64,000 bases of DNA from Erwinia oleae (GCF_000770305.1 NZ_JNVB01000024.1:1-64000), one strand, 5' to 3'. Positions 21,087 to 30,626 are shown, numbered from the stretch's first letter. The notes: generated by a model not told the origin, from the sequence alone. Numbers and translations: made by a program.

Positions 21087-22526
21087 ACGCCATACCAGCC
21101 GTACCAGCAGCCGCTGTATAAAGCGGGTACGCGGCTCATGCTTGTGTACCCGCTCTTTATCACCCTCGCCGGGGAATTCCACCCAGTTGACGCGGCCCCA
21201 TTTATCCAGCCGCAGTGTCCAGGCGCGATCGCGCATGCTGTTGATAAAACGCTGGTGAATATTATCCGCCAGCGCTTCGCTCTCGATCACAAATCCCATT
21301 TCTGTATTCAGCATCGCCGAGCGCGGATCAAAGTTAAACGAGCCGATAAAAACTTTTTTCCTGTCCACGCTGAACGTTTTGGCATGAAGGCTTGAGCCTG
21401 AGTTTCCGGTCAGGCCGCGATCGTGTGAAGGCTCGCGCGCGTGGTGAGGCTTGAGTTCATACAGCGTGATGCCGTGACGCAGCAGTTTTTTCCGCCACCT
21501 GGCGTAACCGGCATGCACCACCGAGACGTCATTCGCCGCCAGCGAGTTGGTCAGGATGGCGATTTTCACACCGTTTCTTACCAGCGACAGCAACTGCGCC
21601 ACGCCCGCCCGGGTTGGCACAAAGTAGGCGGAGATGATATCAAACTGCGTCTGCGGCTTGCCGATCACCTCCATCATGCGCTGCGGCAGCATGGTTTTTG
21701 CGCGCGCGCGTCCCAGCCCTTTACGCGGATCGTCGCTGAGCAGGCGCGTCACCGCCCAGGTTAGCGACAGATCGCCGCTCTCCAGTTCCTGAACAAAAGC
21801 CGAGGCGTTAATTTTTTCCAGATAGCGCAGCACCTGCGGATCGTTGCGCCATGCCGTCGGCAGCGTGACCGCATCGCGCCCGTTTGCTTTATCCACCTCA
21901 ACCACGCTGTTAAGCGGCTGCACCGCGCGGCTTTGCCAGTAGCCTTCAAAATCGCGCGTGACCTCCCCGACCACCGGCCCGACCGCCAGCACGTCAAGAT
22001 CGGAAAAGAGCGGTTCATCGCCCGCGCCGAAATATTCATCGCCGACGTTGCGGCCGCCGACAATGGTCGCCTCGCCATCGACGGTGAAGCTTTTATTGTG
22101 CATACGGCGATTCAGCCGTGCGAAGTCGCTGAGGTAACCCAGCGCGCGCAGCGTGCGGAAGGAAAAGGGATTGAACAGCCGCACCTCAATATTTTCGTGA
22201 CGGCACAGCTCGCTCAGCGTTTCGTCCAGCCCGAGCGTATTGTTGTCGTCCAGCAGCAGGCGCACCCTGACGCCACGATCGGCCGCCTCAAGCAGCGCGC
22301 TGAACAGCAACCGTCCGGACATATCGTTCTGCCAGATGTAGTACTGAATATCGAGCGTGAACTCAGCCATTGAGAGCAGCAGATAGCGGGCCGCGAACGC
22401 ATCCAGCCCCTCTTCAAGCGGGTGAATACCGCTCAGGCCGGGGTGCTTTTTCACCCTTGGCGCAATGGCGCGCGTCAGTCGCGTCTGAGCGCCCACCTCT
22501 TCATCCGGTAGCAGAGCTTCTGCCAT
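21063..22526 (-). CDS. clsC: ClsC (YmdC), cardiolipin synthase of the phospholipase D family
   Basis: The 487-residue protein has two HKD motifs, [18 protein letters not shown] and [18 protein letters not shown], and the family pattern [21 protein letters not shown]...[13 protein letters not shown]. coli ClsC makes cardiolipin from phosphatidylglycerol and phosphatidylethanolamine, together with YmdB. ymdB, normally the upstream partner, is not present here. The gene is convergent with opgC and overlaps it at the 3' ends, as in E. coli. Confidence 0.93.
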   Translation of the reverse strand: MAEALLPDEEVGAQTRLTRAIAPRVKKHPGLSGIHPLEEGLDAFAARYLLLSMAEFTLDIQYYIWQNDMSGRLLFSALLEAADRGVRVRLLLDDNNTLGLDETLSELCRHENIEVRLFNPFSFRTLRALGYLSDFARLNRRMHNKSFTVDGEATIVGGRNVGDEYFGAGDEPLFSDLDVLAVGPVVGEVTRDFEGYWQSRAVQPLNSVVEVDKANGRDAVTLPTAWRNDPQVLRYLEKINASAFVQELESGDLSLTWAVTRLLSDDPRKGLGRARAKTMLPQRMMEVIGKPQTQFDIISAYFVPTRAGVAQLLSLVRNGVKIAILTNSLAANDVSVVHAGYARWRKKLLRHGITLYELKPHHAREPSHDRGLTGNSGSSLHAKTFSVDRKKVFIGSFNFDPRSAMLNTEMGFVIESEALADNIHQRFINSMRDRAWTLRLDKWGRVNWVEFPGEGDKERVHKHEPRTRFIQRLLVRLVWRLPIEWLL

Positions 22527-22697
22527 AGTTTGTCCTTAAATTTTATGACGGATAAACCAATATAGCCTGTGTCCAACAGCCTCAGGCGTTATTTATCGCT
22601 TCGCTGTCAAATTCAGCAGGTTGCCTGCTGCCTGCAACGGCCTTTAGTCTAGACTTAGCCGATAGATCCGCGTCAGTACGTGTAATGAGGAATCGCT

Positions 22698-23870
22698 ATG
22701 ATCGCACCAACGCAGGCTGTAAAAACGACGCCGCATCGCCCAACGCTGTTTAAAAGCTTTTTTCAGGGCAGTTTTGCCTGCTCAACCGCCTGCCGTGATG
22801 AGGGGCGCCGCGTTGACCTGGTCATTAACAGCGGCCACGATATGCTGTTGGACAAGGACTACGCCCGTCTGGCGGAAGCGCAGTTGCTGACCGCGCGCGA
22901 CGGTGCGCGCTGGTATCTGATTGAGGAGAAACCTGGCGAATATGACTGGTCGACCTTCCTGCCGATGCTGCACGCGGCGGAGAACCAGGGGCTGGAAATC
23001 ATCTGGGAGCTGGCGCACTTCGGCTGGCCGTCGCATCTTGATATCTGGCAACCCGCGTTTGTCGACAGCTTTGCCGCTTTTGCGCGCGCCATGGCGACCC
23101 TGATGCGCAACGAAGGCTATACGGCCCCTTTCTTCACGCCGGTGAATCAGATCTCCTTCTGGTCATGGGCCGGGGCGGATGTTGCCTGGTTCAATCCTGG
23201 CGTAAGCGGACGCGGGCACACGCTGAAGCAGCAACTGGTCAGAGCCTCCATTGCCGCCATGCAGGCGATCCGGGAAGAGCTGCCCGCCGCCCGCTTCGTA
23301 TTAACCGATCCGCTGGTCTACGTCGCGCCCGTTAATGATTCCGCCGCCGCCAGTGAGGAGGCGAAACGTCAGCACAACGCGCAGTTCACCGCCTGGGATA
23401 TGCTGGCCGGTCGCTGCGAACCAGAACTGGGCGGCGAGGCGTCTCTGCTGGATATCATCGGGCTGAACTACTATCCGGATAATCAGTGGTTCAGCAACGG
23501 CGATCCGCTGGATATCGATAACACCGCGAGGCGCAGTCTCGCCAGCCTGCTGGAGGACGTGTGGCAGCGCTATCAGCGTCCTCTGCTCCTGGCGGAAACG
23601 GGCGCAGAGGGCAACGCGCGCGTGGCCTGGCTGAACGGCGTGGTGGAACAGGTGACTCAGGCGATGGATCTCGGCGTGCAGGTGGAAGGCATATCCCTTT
23701 TTCCGGCGGTTGACTACCCGACATGGGCCGACGCGCGACGCTCGCCCGGCGGGCTGTTTGGCCTGCCCGATGCCAACGGCAATCGCACCCTGTATGAGCC
23801 CTATGCGCTGACCATTCGCAGCCAGCAAATCAGATTCAAAAACGGAGGACGTGGCGCTCAGGAAACATGA
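22698..23870 (+). CDS. Glycoside hydrolase clan A (GH1/GH5-like) protein with altered acid/base residue
   Basis: The 390-residue cytoplasmic protein has a TIM-barrel glycosidase pattern: YDWSTFLPMLHAAENQGLEIIWELAHFGWP, then FFTPVNQISFWSWAGADVAW, later DIIGLNYYPDNQW and PLLLAETGAEG. E300 in AETG fits the nucleophile of GH-A enzymes. At the place of the usual Asn-Glu acid/base pair there is N150-Q151 (codon CAG at 23148-23150), as in plant myrosinases. The substrate is unknown, and the protein may be a specialised or inactive glycosidase. It has its own promoter region, divergent from clsC, and its 3' end overlaps a small gene on the other strand. Confidence 0.72.
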   Translation: MIAPTQAVKTTPHRPTLFKSFFQGSFACSTACRDEGRRVDLVINSGHDMLLDKDYARLAEAQLLTARDGARWYLIEEKPGEYDWSTFLPMLHAAENQGLEIIWELAHFGWPSHLDIWQPAFVDSFAAFARAMATLMRNEGYTAPFFTPVNQISFWSWAGADVAWFNPGVSGRGHTLKQQLVRASIAAMQAIREELPAARFVLTDPLVYVAPVNDSAAASEEAKRQHNAQFTAWDMLAGRCEPELGGEASLLDIIGLNYYPDNQWFSNGDPLDIDNTARRSLASLLEDVWQRYQRPLLLAETGAEGNARVAWLNGVVEQVTQAMDLGVQVEGISLFPAVDYPTWADARRSPGGLFGLPDANGNRTLYEPYALTIRSQQIRFKNGGRGAQET

Positions 23871-24025
23871 GTGTCCACTTTTATGCATTTTTCGGGGAGG
23901 GTTGCTTCTTCGGAAGTCAGGCGCATATCTGAGATCCATGTGAGGGTAAACATCACAATAATGGTGATCAGGCAGGCGGTCAGCAGTCCTACCAGCGCCA
24001 GCAGTTTATCGTCTTTCGCATCCAT
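23858..24025 (-). CDS. Small single-pass membrane protein, unknown function
   Basis: A 55-residue protein starts MDAKDDKLLALVGLLTACLI and continues with a hydrophobic segment to about residue 31, then a short polar tail ending KVDTHVS. AGGAG lies 10 bases upstream of the ATG. The charged N-terminus and single helix suggest an inner-membrane micro-protein. Its last 13 bases overlap the end of the glycosidase-like gene on the opposite strand. I do not recognise the family. Confidence 0.65.
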   Translation of the reverse strand: MDAKDDKLLALVGLLTACLITIIVMFTLTWISDMRLTSEEATLPEKCIKVDTHVS

Positions 24026-24150
24026 TCTTGTCTTGCTCCTTAAATGTGGCCTCTCTTCGGCAGTTCGTCAGCCGCATGCAAAGTATAAGAGCAAAACCTG
24101 TTACTGCAAACTGTACTAAAGGTCATGATAAAGCGTAGCGCGCGGGCAAT

Positions 24151-24173
24151 AAAAAGGGCCGCATCTGCGGCCC
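24151..24173 (-). terminator. Terminator of the TonB-dependent receptor gene
   Basis: GGGCCGCA (24156-24163) pairs with TGCGGCCC (24166-24173); the minus strand then reads TTTTT. Confidence 0.88.
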
Positions 24174-24179
24174 GACAGC

Positions 24180-26363
24180 TTAAAAATCATAGGAGAGCGA
24201 GAGCTTCAGCTCGCGCGGGTCGCCCTGATAGATATAGGTGCCGTAGTTTTCAACGCCTGACCAGTACTTCTCGTTGGTTACGTTCTCCACCGCCAGGCGC
24301 CAGGTTAAATCGTTTTCCTTAACGCGCATCCGGTAGCGCATACCCAAATCCAGCGTGGTGTAACTGTCCAGCTTTTTGGTGTTGGCCTGATCCGCATATT
24401 GTGAGCCGGAGTGCGTAAGACGAGCCAGCGCGGTCAGCCCTTCAACTGGCTTGATATCATACTCCGCGCTCAGTACGGTGTAGAAATTCGCCACGCCCAC
24501 GGCATCATTGCCATCGTACTGCCCGTCCTGGGTTTTGCTCATTTTCGGATCGAGCCAGGTGGCGCTGCCGTTGAGGCGCACGCCATAAACCGGCTCGCCA
24601 AAGACGTTCAGCTCCACGCCGCGGTTGCGCTGTTCGCCATACAGGCCAAAAATATTGGTTTGCGGATCAATAATCCCGGTCGGTTTTTTGATTTCAAACA
24701 GCGCCAGCGATCCGCCGACGCGGCCATAGTCGAGTTTCACGCCCACTTCATTCTGTTTGGAGAGCGAAATTCCCGTCACCTGACCGACGTTTACCGCGCC
24801 GCTTGACGCGCTTTCGCCCGGCTGGAGCGCCTCAATGTGGTTTGCATAAAGCGAGACGGACTCCCAGGGTTTGACCACCAGCCCATAGCCCGGCGTCCAG
24901 CGCGATTTAGTAAAGCGGGCATCGCTGTCTTCAATCTGCGTTCCGTACGCATAGTTGCGCACCACCACTTTCTGATGACGCGCGCCGACGGTCAGCAGGA
25001 TTTTGTCGTCAACAAAGCCCAGCGTATCGGCCAGCAACACGCCCTGGGTTCTGATGCGGCTGGTAGCTCGCGGATCGTCCAGATCGCCGCCAAAGAAGGT
25101 GTTCGCCGGTTTCTCAACCGCGTCGGGCTGATAAATATTGGTGGCAACCGGCGACAGCGCCATGCCATAGGCGGTTTTTTCACGCTTCGTCTGCGCAGAG
25201 TAGCCGACGTTCACGCTGTGGCTGACCATGCCGGTGTCGAATTTCCCGCGCACGCCGGTCATGCCGCTGAAGGCATCGACAATTTTATTGGTATTCATGT
25301 TGCCGATAGTGGCGGCGCCCGTTTCATCAGTGACTTTTGGCGAGGCATAGGCGCCGGTTTCATGCGAATGCTGCCCACCCACGGCGCCGTAGAGCGTCCA
25401 GTCCGGCAGCAGATCGTACTCCACGCGCGCCATGCCGAATTCGCTTTCCAGATCGCTGTAGACCCAGTCCTGGCTGTAGTTGCTGGTGCCGCGCGGCACC
25501 TCAGGAATGAAGTCCACACCGCTGATGTTTACGCCAAGCCGCCCGCCGTGAAACGCCTGTTTCTGATAACCCATATCCAGCGACGTACGCAGTTTGTCGC
25601 CGCGGTAATCCAGCCCGAGCGACGCCAGCGTGGTGCGACGTTTCTCGTTATCCACCGCCGTTTCGCCTTCGCGATGCAGCAGATTGACGCGCGCGCCCCA
25701 CTCGTTGTTGTCACCAAAACGACGTGCGCTGTCCAGCGAGGTGCCAACCTCAGACGCCGAGGTGTAATCCACGCCGAGGCGCGTTAACGGCGTGTCTTCC
25801 GCATGTTTTGGTTCGAGGTTGATCATACCGCCGACGCCGGAAACGGCCGCGCCGTTGATCAGCGCATTTGAACCCTTGAATACCTCAACGCGATCGATCA
25901 TCTGGGTGGACACCACCTGGCGCGGCATAACGCCGGGCAGGCCGCCCAGGGTGATATCGTCACCGTCAAGCGTAAAGCCGCGAATGCGGTAAGTTTCCGC
26001 AAAGTTGCCATAACCCTGAACATTCTGTACGGACGCATCGTTAGCCACCACTTCTTTCAGCGTGTTGGCCTGCTGATCCTGGATCATTTTCGAGGTGTAG
26101 CCGACGACGTTGAAAGGTACGTTATGCGCATTCTGCTCGCCGAGCATGCCAAGACGGCCACCGTTAGCAATCTGCCCGTCCAGATAAGCAGGAACCAGCT
26201 CATCGCCGCCGGGCCTGAAATTTTCCGGCGTAGCTTCCACGGTCATGGTGTTGTCTGAAGTAGTCGCCGCCGGGGCGGCAAACGCAGGCGAGATCGCTGC
26301 GCCAATCAGCACCGACAGCAGCGTAAGGCTGAAGCCGGTGCAGGAGGTCGTGAGGTGTGCCAT
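24180..26363 (-). CDS. TonB-dependent siderophore receptor
   Basis: The 727-residue outer-membrane receptor has a signal peptide (MAHLTTSCTGFSLTLLSVLI, cleavage near AFA-AP), a TonB-box-like TMTVEA stretch, a plug domain (VPFNVVGYTSKMIQDQQANTLKEVVAND, then RIRGFTLDGDDITLGGLPG and VEVFKGSNALINGAAVSGVGG) and a 22-strand barrel ending LKLSLSYDF with the terminal aromatic. It resembles the FcuA/FoxA hydroxamate receptors more than catecholate ones, but the ligand cannot be fixed by eye. ATG at 26363 follows AGGG; a Fur-box-like site lies upstream. No siderophore synthesis genes are adjacent. Confidence 0.85.
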   Translation of the reverse strand: MAHLTTSCTGFSLTLLSVLIGAAISPAFAAPAATTSDNTMTVEATPENFRPGGDELVPAYLDGQIANGGRLGMLGEQNAHNVPFNVVGYTSKMIQDQQANTLKEVVANDASVQNVQGYGNFAETYRIRGFTLDGDDITLGGLPGVMPRQVVSTQMIDRVEVFKGSNALINGAAVSGVGGMINLEPKHAEDTPLTRLGVDYTSASEVGTSLDSARRFGDNNEWGARVNLLHREGETAVDNEKRRTTLASLGLDYRGDKLRTSLDMGYQKQAFHGGRLGVNISGVDFIPEVPRGTSNYSQDWVYSDLESEFGMARVEYDLLPDWTLYGAVGGQHSHETGAYASPKVTDETGAATIGNMNTNKIVDAFSGMTGVRGKFDTGMVSHSVNVGYSAQTKREKTAYGMALSPVATNIYQPDAVEKPANTFFGGDLDDPRATSRIRTQGVLLADTLGFVDDKILLTVGARHQKVVVRNYAYGTQIEDSDARFTKSRWTPGYGLVVKPWESVSLYANHIEALQPGESASSGAVNVGQVTGISLSKQNEVGVKLDYGRVGGSLALFEIKKPTGIIDPQTNIFGLYGEQRNRGVELNVFGEPVYGVRLNGSATWLDPKMSKTQDGQYDGNDAVGVANFYTVLSAEYDIKPVEGLTALARLTHSGSQYADQANTKKLDSYTTLDLGMRYRMRVKENDLTWRLAVENVTNEKYWSGVENYGTYIYQGDPRELKLSLSYDF

Positions 26364-26383
26364 TTTGTTACCCTGATAATAAT

Positions 26384-26402
26384 GCAATTGATAATAGTTT
26401 TT
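26384..26402. promoter_or_regulatory. Probable Fur box upstream of the siderophore receptor
   Basis: The 19 bases from 26384, GCAATTGATAATAGTTTTT, match 12 of 19 positions of the Fur consensus GATAATGATAATCATTATC and sit 20-40 bases upstream of the receptor start. More ATTATC/GATAAT half-sites flank it on both sides. Iron repression of the receptor is inferred. Confidence 0.6.
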
Positions 26403-26476
26403 ATTCGAATTGCGATTATCGTCAGAGTGTTTTTAATTGCAAGCAAAAATGACAACGAGTCATTTTGCTCGACCTC

Positions 26477-27706
26477 TCAGTCACGCCAGCGGCGGAAAAT
26501 CAGTGAGGTATTGATACCGCCAAAGGCAAAATTGTTCGACTGAATGTAGTCGGTTTGCAGTACCCGCGGCTGATGCATGATGTAGTCGAGATCGCCGCAG
26601 TCGTCGGCCGGCTGGGTGAGGTTCAGGGTGGGCGCAAACCACCCTTCGCGCATCATTTCAATGCTCATCCACGCCTCCAGCGCACCGCAGGCGCCGAGCG
26701 TATGGCCGAAGTAGCTTTTCAGGGAGGAAATGGGCGTGCGGTTGCCAAACAACGCCGCCGTGGCAAGGCTTTCCGCCACGTCGCCGCGATCGGTCGCGGT
26801 GCCGTGCGCGCTGATATAGCCAATGTCCTGCGACGTCAGTCCGGCCATGCGTAACGCGCCTTCAATGCAAATCTGCATCGTCTCGCGCTGAGGCTGGGTG
26901 ATGTGCGCAGCGTCGCAGTTGGTATAAAAGCCCACCACCTCTGCACAGATCGTTGCGCCGCGCGCGCGGGCATGCTCAAGCTCTTCCAGAATCAATGTGC
27001 CGGCCCCCTCGCCGATCACCAGACCGTCGCGGTTTTTGTCAAACGGCGAAGGCGTGCTCTCTGGCGCATCGTTACGCTGGCTGGTGGCAAACAGCGTGTC
27101 GAAAACGGCGGCTTCGGAGGGGCACAGCTCTTCCGCGCCGCCCGCCACCATCACGGTCTGATAACCATGGCGGATCGCTTCCCAGGCATAACCAATCGCC
27201 TGGCTGCCGGAGGTACAGGCGCTGGAGGTGGGGATCACCCGACCGCGCAGGCCAAAAAACAGCCCGGCGTTCACCGCTGCGGTGTGCGGCATCATCTGCA
27301 CGTAGGTGGTGCCGGTAATATTATTGGTGTGCTTTTCGGTCAGCATGGTGGCGAATTCGCTGACCGGCCCGGTGCTGCCGGTTGACGATCCATAGGCGAT
27401 GCCGGTTTCTCCGCCGGTAAGGACAGGATGCTCCAGCAGGCCTGCCTGGGCCAGCGCCAGTTCGGTGGCCCGCGTCGCCAGCAGCGAGACGCGGCCCATG
27501 GAACGGATGCGCTTGCGCGTATAGTGCTCAGGCAGAGTGAAATTCTCTACCGGCGCGCCAAGCAGCGTATTCAGTCCGTCGTAAACCTGCCATTCCGGCA
27601 TTTTACGCACCGCGTTGCGTCCGGCGCGCAGCTTTTCGCTCACCTGTCCCCAGTCGTTGCCAAACGCGGTAACGCCCCCCATCCCGGTGACCACCACGCG
27701 CCGCAT
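26477..27706 (-). CDS. apeR: ApeR-type beta-ketoacyl-ACP synthase (aryl polyene cluster)
   Basis: The 409-residue FabF-like ketosynthase has the nucleophile Cys in TSSACTSGSQAIG and both active-site histidines (ISAHGTATDRGD; SLKSYFGHTLGACGALEA). It is the last gene of the aryl polyene operon and should extend the polyene chain, probably early steps or chain priming, alongside ApeO. The ATG at 27706 overlaps the apeQ stop as TGATG, so translation is coupled; an in-frame GTG lies one codon earlier. Letter names here follow the gene order of the known E. coli/Xenorhabdus clusters. Confidence 0.88.
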   Translation of the reverse strand: MRRVVVTGMGGVTAFGNDWGQVSEKLRAGRNAVRKMPEWQVYDGLNTLLGAPVENFTLPEHYTRKRIRSMGRVSLLATRATELALAQAGLLEHPVLTGGETGIAYGSSTGSTGPVSEFATMLTEKHTNNITGTTYVQMMPHTAAVNAGLFFGLRGRVIPTSSACTSGSQAIGYAWEAIRHGYQTVMVAGGAEELCPSEAAVFDTLFATSQRNDAPESTPSPFDKNRDGLVIGEGAGTLILEELEHARARGATICAEVVGFYTNCDAAHITQPQRETMQICIEGALRMAGLTSQDIGYISAHGTATDRGDVAESLATAALFGNRTPISSLKSYFGHTLGACGALEAWMSIEMMREGWFAPTLNLTQPADDCGDLDYIMHQPRVLQTDYIQSNNFAFGGINTSLIFRRWRD

Positions 27707-28437
27707 CACAGCATGCCTCCGTTGATGGAAATAACCTGTCGCGTGACGTAGCCCGCGATGTCCGACATCAGATAGCCTGCCAGTCCGGCCACTTCCTCCG
27801 CTTCGCCCATGCGCTTCATTGGGATCATGCGCATGGCCTCTTCCGCTGCGGCCGCCTCCATGTTGAGCATGCCGGTATCGATCAGTCCCGGCGCGATGCA
27901 GTTCACCGTGATCCTGCGCTTCGCCAGCTCAATCGCCAGCGCTTTCGTGGCGCCGATGATGCCTGCCTTGGCGGCGCTGTAGTTCACCTGCCCGCGATTG
28001 CCCATCAGGCCGGAAACGGAAGAGAGCGTGATGATCCTCCCGCCTTTGCGCAGGCCGATCATCGGCATGATGCAGGGCTGGATGACGTTGTAAAAGCCGT
28101 CGAGGTTGGTGCTGATGACGCTGTCCCAGTCCTCTTCGCTCAGCGCGGGAAACGCGCCGTCGCGGGCGATCCCGGCGTTGCTGACCACACCGTACCACGC
28201 GCCGTATTGCGCAATATGCGCCTCAAGACCTTCCCGGCAGGCTGCGCGATCGGCAATATCAAAACCGATACAGCGCGCCGTACCGCCCGCCTGTTCGATC
28301 AGCCCGCGCGTCTCTTCCGCGCCGGCCTCATCGCGATGATAATGCACGGTTATCTTAAAGCCGTCCGCCGCCAGCCGCAGCGCGATAGCCCGCCCGATGC
28401 CTTTACTACCGCCCGTCACCAAAACAGAACGCGTCAT
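27706..28437 (-). CDS. apeQ: ApeQ, 3-ketoacyl-ACP reductase (FabG-like)
   Basis: The 243-residue short-chain dehydrogenase has the NADPH motif TGGSKGIGRAIALRLAADG, the NAG motif (VSNAGIARDG), the catalytic Ser in SSVSGLMGNRGQVNYSAAKAG with Tyr-x3-Lys, and a C-terminal PG pattern (CIAPGLIDT). It reduces the beta-keto group after each extension of the aryl polyene chain. It overlaps apeP by 4 bases (ATGA) and apeR by one base. Confidence 0.92.
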   Translation of the reverse strand: MTRSVLVTGGSKGIGRAIALRLAADGFKITVHYHRDEAGAEETRGLIEQAGGTARCIGFDIADRAACREGLEAHIAQYGAWYGVVSNAGIARDGAFPALSEEDWDSVISTNLDGFYNVIQPCIMPMIGLRKGGRIITLSSVSGLMGNRGQVNYSAAKAGIIGATKALAIELAKRRITVNCIAPGLIDTGMLNMEAAAAEEAMRMIPMKRMGEAEEVAGLAGYLMSDIAGYVTRQVISINGGML

Positions 28438-28913
28438 CCTTTTTTACCCTGTTGCAGAAGTTGTTGTAATTCGTTTTCGTCGGGCTGCCAGGTATTGAGC
28501 CTGCCGCTGGCCAGATGCTGCCCCTCAGCGTCGATCTCGCCCTCAAAGCTGCCGATTTTTTCATCGCGCATCAGCAAATGTACCGACACGGTGAGCATGG
28601 CGCCCGCCGGGAAAACAGCGCTGTCGCAGCGAAAGGCCCGCGCGCCAAGCAGCATACCCAGCGCGGGTTTGCCGCCGCCGTGCTGGCGATGGTGCCAGCC
28701 GGACCACACGCCAATGGTCTGGGCGATCATCTCCACGCCAAACCAGGCGGGAAGCGCGCCGTCCGCATCCAGGAACGGTGCCAGAACGCCATCTGGCGAC
28801 ACCGAAACCTGACAGGTTGCGCCTTCGTCGCTCACCGCCAGCACCCGCTCAAGCAGCACCATCGGCGTTTCATGCGGCAGATACTCCGCCGCCTTGTTAA
28901 ATTCAGCCATCAT
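28434..28913 (-). CDS. apeP: ApeP, hot-dog fold dehydratase
   Basis: The 159-residue protein (MMAEFNKAAEYLPHETPMVLLERV...) belongs to the ApeP-like dehydratase family: LPHETPMVLL near the start carries the catalytic His, and WFGVEMIAQTIGVWSGWH a conserved Glu. In characterised systems ApeI and ApeP act together to dehydrate 3-hydroxyacyl-ACP to the trans-enoyl form, giving the conjugated polyene. Two adjacent ATG codons (28913 and 28910) are possible starts. It overlaps apeO by about 10 bases. Confidence 0.85.
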   Translation of the reverse strand: MMAEFNKAAEYLPHETPMVLLERVLAVSDEGATCQVSVSPDGVLAPFLDADGALPAWFGVEMIAQTIGVWSGWHHRQHGGGKPALGMLLGARAFRCDSAVFPAGAMLTVSVHLLMRDEKIGSFEGEIDAEGQHLASGRLNTWQPDENELQQLLQQGKKG

Positions 28914-30060
28914 GTTTCCCCAAAATCAAACAGGTGTTGTTACCGCCGAAGGCAAAGGAGTTGCTGAGAATGAACGGTCGCTGAAGCGGCTGCGGCGCAA
29001 CCAGCAGGCCAAACGGCGCCAGCGTGTCGTCCGGATCGCGCACGCTGAAATCCTGCGGCGGCAGCGGCAGATCCTGCGTCAGCAGCAACCAGCACAGCGC
29101 AGCCTCGCAAATGCCCGCCGCGCCAAGCGTGTGCCCGGTCAGATGCTTGGTTGAGCTACAGGGCACGGCTTCACCAAAAATGGCGCGCACCACGTCGGCC
29201 TCAATGCGATCGTTGAGCGGCGTGGCGGTGCCATGCAGGTTAATGTAACCCAGCGCCTCCGGCGGTAAACGGGCCTGGCGAAGCGCCATATTGATGGCCT
29301 TAACAGCGCCTTCTCCCTGCGGATGCGGCGCCGACATGTGCCAGGCGTCCGACGATTCGCCCACGCCCAGCACCGCAATCTCCTGCGGCGTGCGCGTCAG
29401 CAGCATCAGCGCCGCGCCTTCGCCAATGGTGATGCCGTCTCGCCCTTTGCTGAACGGCGCACAGCGCAGCGGCGAGAGCGACTCCAGACTGTCAAAGCCG
29501 TTTATCGGCATGCGGCTCAGTGTATCCGCACCGCCGACGATAGCGACGTCCGCCAGCCCGGCCTCAATCAAACGTGCGCCGCTGATCAGCGCACGGGCGC
29601 TTGAGGAACAGGCGGTGGAGAGCGTATAGCAGGGGCCGTTCAGTCCAAGGTAATCGGCGACAAAGCGCGAGGGATCGCCCAGCTCCTGTTGAGCGTAGCG
29701 CCAGGTCGCGCGTGCTTCTGAGATATAGCAGTCCGCCTCATCCAGCCCGGAGGTGCTGGTGCCAAGCACCACCGCCACGCGATCTTCGCCATAAGCGGCT
29801 ATCGCCTCGTCGATCTGCGGACGGATTTGCGCCAGCGCCGCCAGCAGCAGCTGATTGTTGCGGCTGTTGCTGGCGGCCAGCGCAGCGGGAACGGTCGGCA
29901 GATCCGCCGCTACCCGCCCGGTCCAGCACGGTTTCCCAGCCAGCAGCCAGCCGCTGTCGGCGCGCATGCCCGGCGCATTGCCGTGGCTGAGATTTTGCGC
30001 TATTTGCGCCATGTCGTTACCCAGCGCGTTAAGCATGGCGACGGCTGAAATGTAGATCAT
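28903..30060 (-). CDS. apeO: ApeO, beta-ketoacyl-ACP synthase
   Basis: The 385-residue ketosynthase has the catalytic Cys in TLSTACSSSARALISG, His in INLHGTATPLNDRIEA and His in STKHLTGHTLGAAG. In studied clusters ApeO pairs with the ApeC chain-length-factor-like protein and performs most elongation steps on the ACP-bound aryl polyene. It overlaps apeN upstream by 4 bases and apeP downstream. Confidence 0.9.
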   Translation of the reverse strand: MIYISAVAMLNALGNDMAQIAQNLSHGNAPGMRADSGWLLAGKPCWTGRVAADLPTVPAALAASNSRNNQLLLAALAQIRPQIDEAIAAYGEDRVAVVLGTSTSGLDEADCYISEARATWRYAQQELGDPSRFVADYLGLNGPCYTLSTACSSSARALISGARLIEAGLADVAIVGGADTLSRMPINGFDSLESLSPLRCAPFSKGRDGITIGEGAALMLLTRTPQEIAVLGVGESSDAWHMSAPHPQGEGAVKAINMALRQARLPPEALGYINLHGTATPLNDRIEADVVRAIFGEAVPCSSTKHLTGHTLGAAGICEAALCWLLLTQDLPLPPQDFSVRDPDDTLAPFGLLVAPQPLQRPFILSNSFAFGGNNTCLILGKHDG

Positions 30061-30626
30061 GGCGAATCCAGATCCTGAATAGTGATGTGATAGCCAAAGA
30101 CAAACTGCTGAACAGAAACGGGCTCACGCGTTGCGCCGCGCTGCATGTAACGAATTTCCGTTACCGTTTTGCCGTTTTCATCGCGTAACAGGCGACGGTC
30201 GCCCTCATCAACCAGCGTCCAGCCTCCAGGCAATTGTGAACGCCAGGCGTCGATCGGCCAGTGGCTGAGCATGATATCAGCCAGCACCTGGCTGGCTGGC
30301 GGCAGCTCCGGCAGCACAACCGACTGTTCGCTCTGCACGCCGTGCCGATCGTAGCTGACCCTGAACAGACGAATGCCCAGCGCAGAGAGCCCTGCCAGCG
30401 TCAGACGCTGTCCGTCAGCGCTCAGCAGCACCATCAGCGACTGCTGTTTGCCTTTGAAGGTGCCGGTCAGCAACTGTTGACGACTGAATGGCGGGTCGAT
30501 ATCCGGCGCGGGCAGCGTTACGCGCACGCCCGGCTTCAGCCAGGCCTGCGGACGGGTACTTTCCTGCTTTCCGGCGCAACCGGCCAGCAGCAGCATGGCC
30601 AGTGCGGCCAGGGCAACGATCCTCAT
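30057..30626 (-). CDS. apeN: ApeN, DUF3261 lipoprotein of the aryl polyene cluster
   Basis: The 189-residue protein has a lipoprotein signal (MRIVALAALAMLLLAGC, lipobox LLAGC). DUF3261 proteins of this type occur almost only in aryl polyene clusters next to the MMPL exporter; a role in moving the lipid-linked product to the outer membrane is inferred. It overlaps apeM and apeO by 4 bases at each end. Confidence 0.85.
   Translation of the reverse strand: MRIVALAALAMLLLAGCAGKQESTRPQAWLKPGVRVTLPAPDIDPPFSRQQLLTGTFKGKQQSLMVLLSADGQRLTLAGLSALGIRLFRVSYDRHGVQSEQSVVLPELPPASQVLADIMLSHWPIDAWRSQLPGGWTLVDEGDRRLLRDENGKTVTEIRYMQRGATREPVSVQQFVFGYHITIQDLDSP

Noticed and set aside
24837-25787. 316-codon frame opposite the TonB-dependent receptor
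   Set aside because: Shadow of a well-supported gene on the other strand, in GC-rich sequence where such frames are common.
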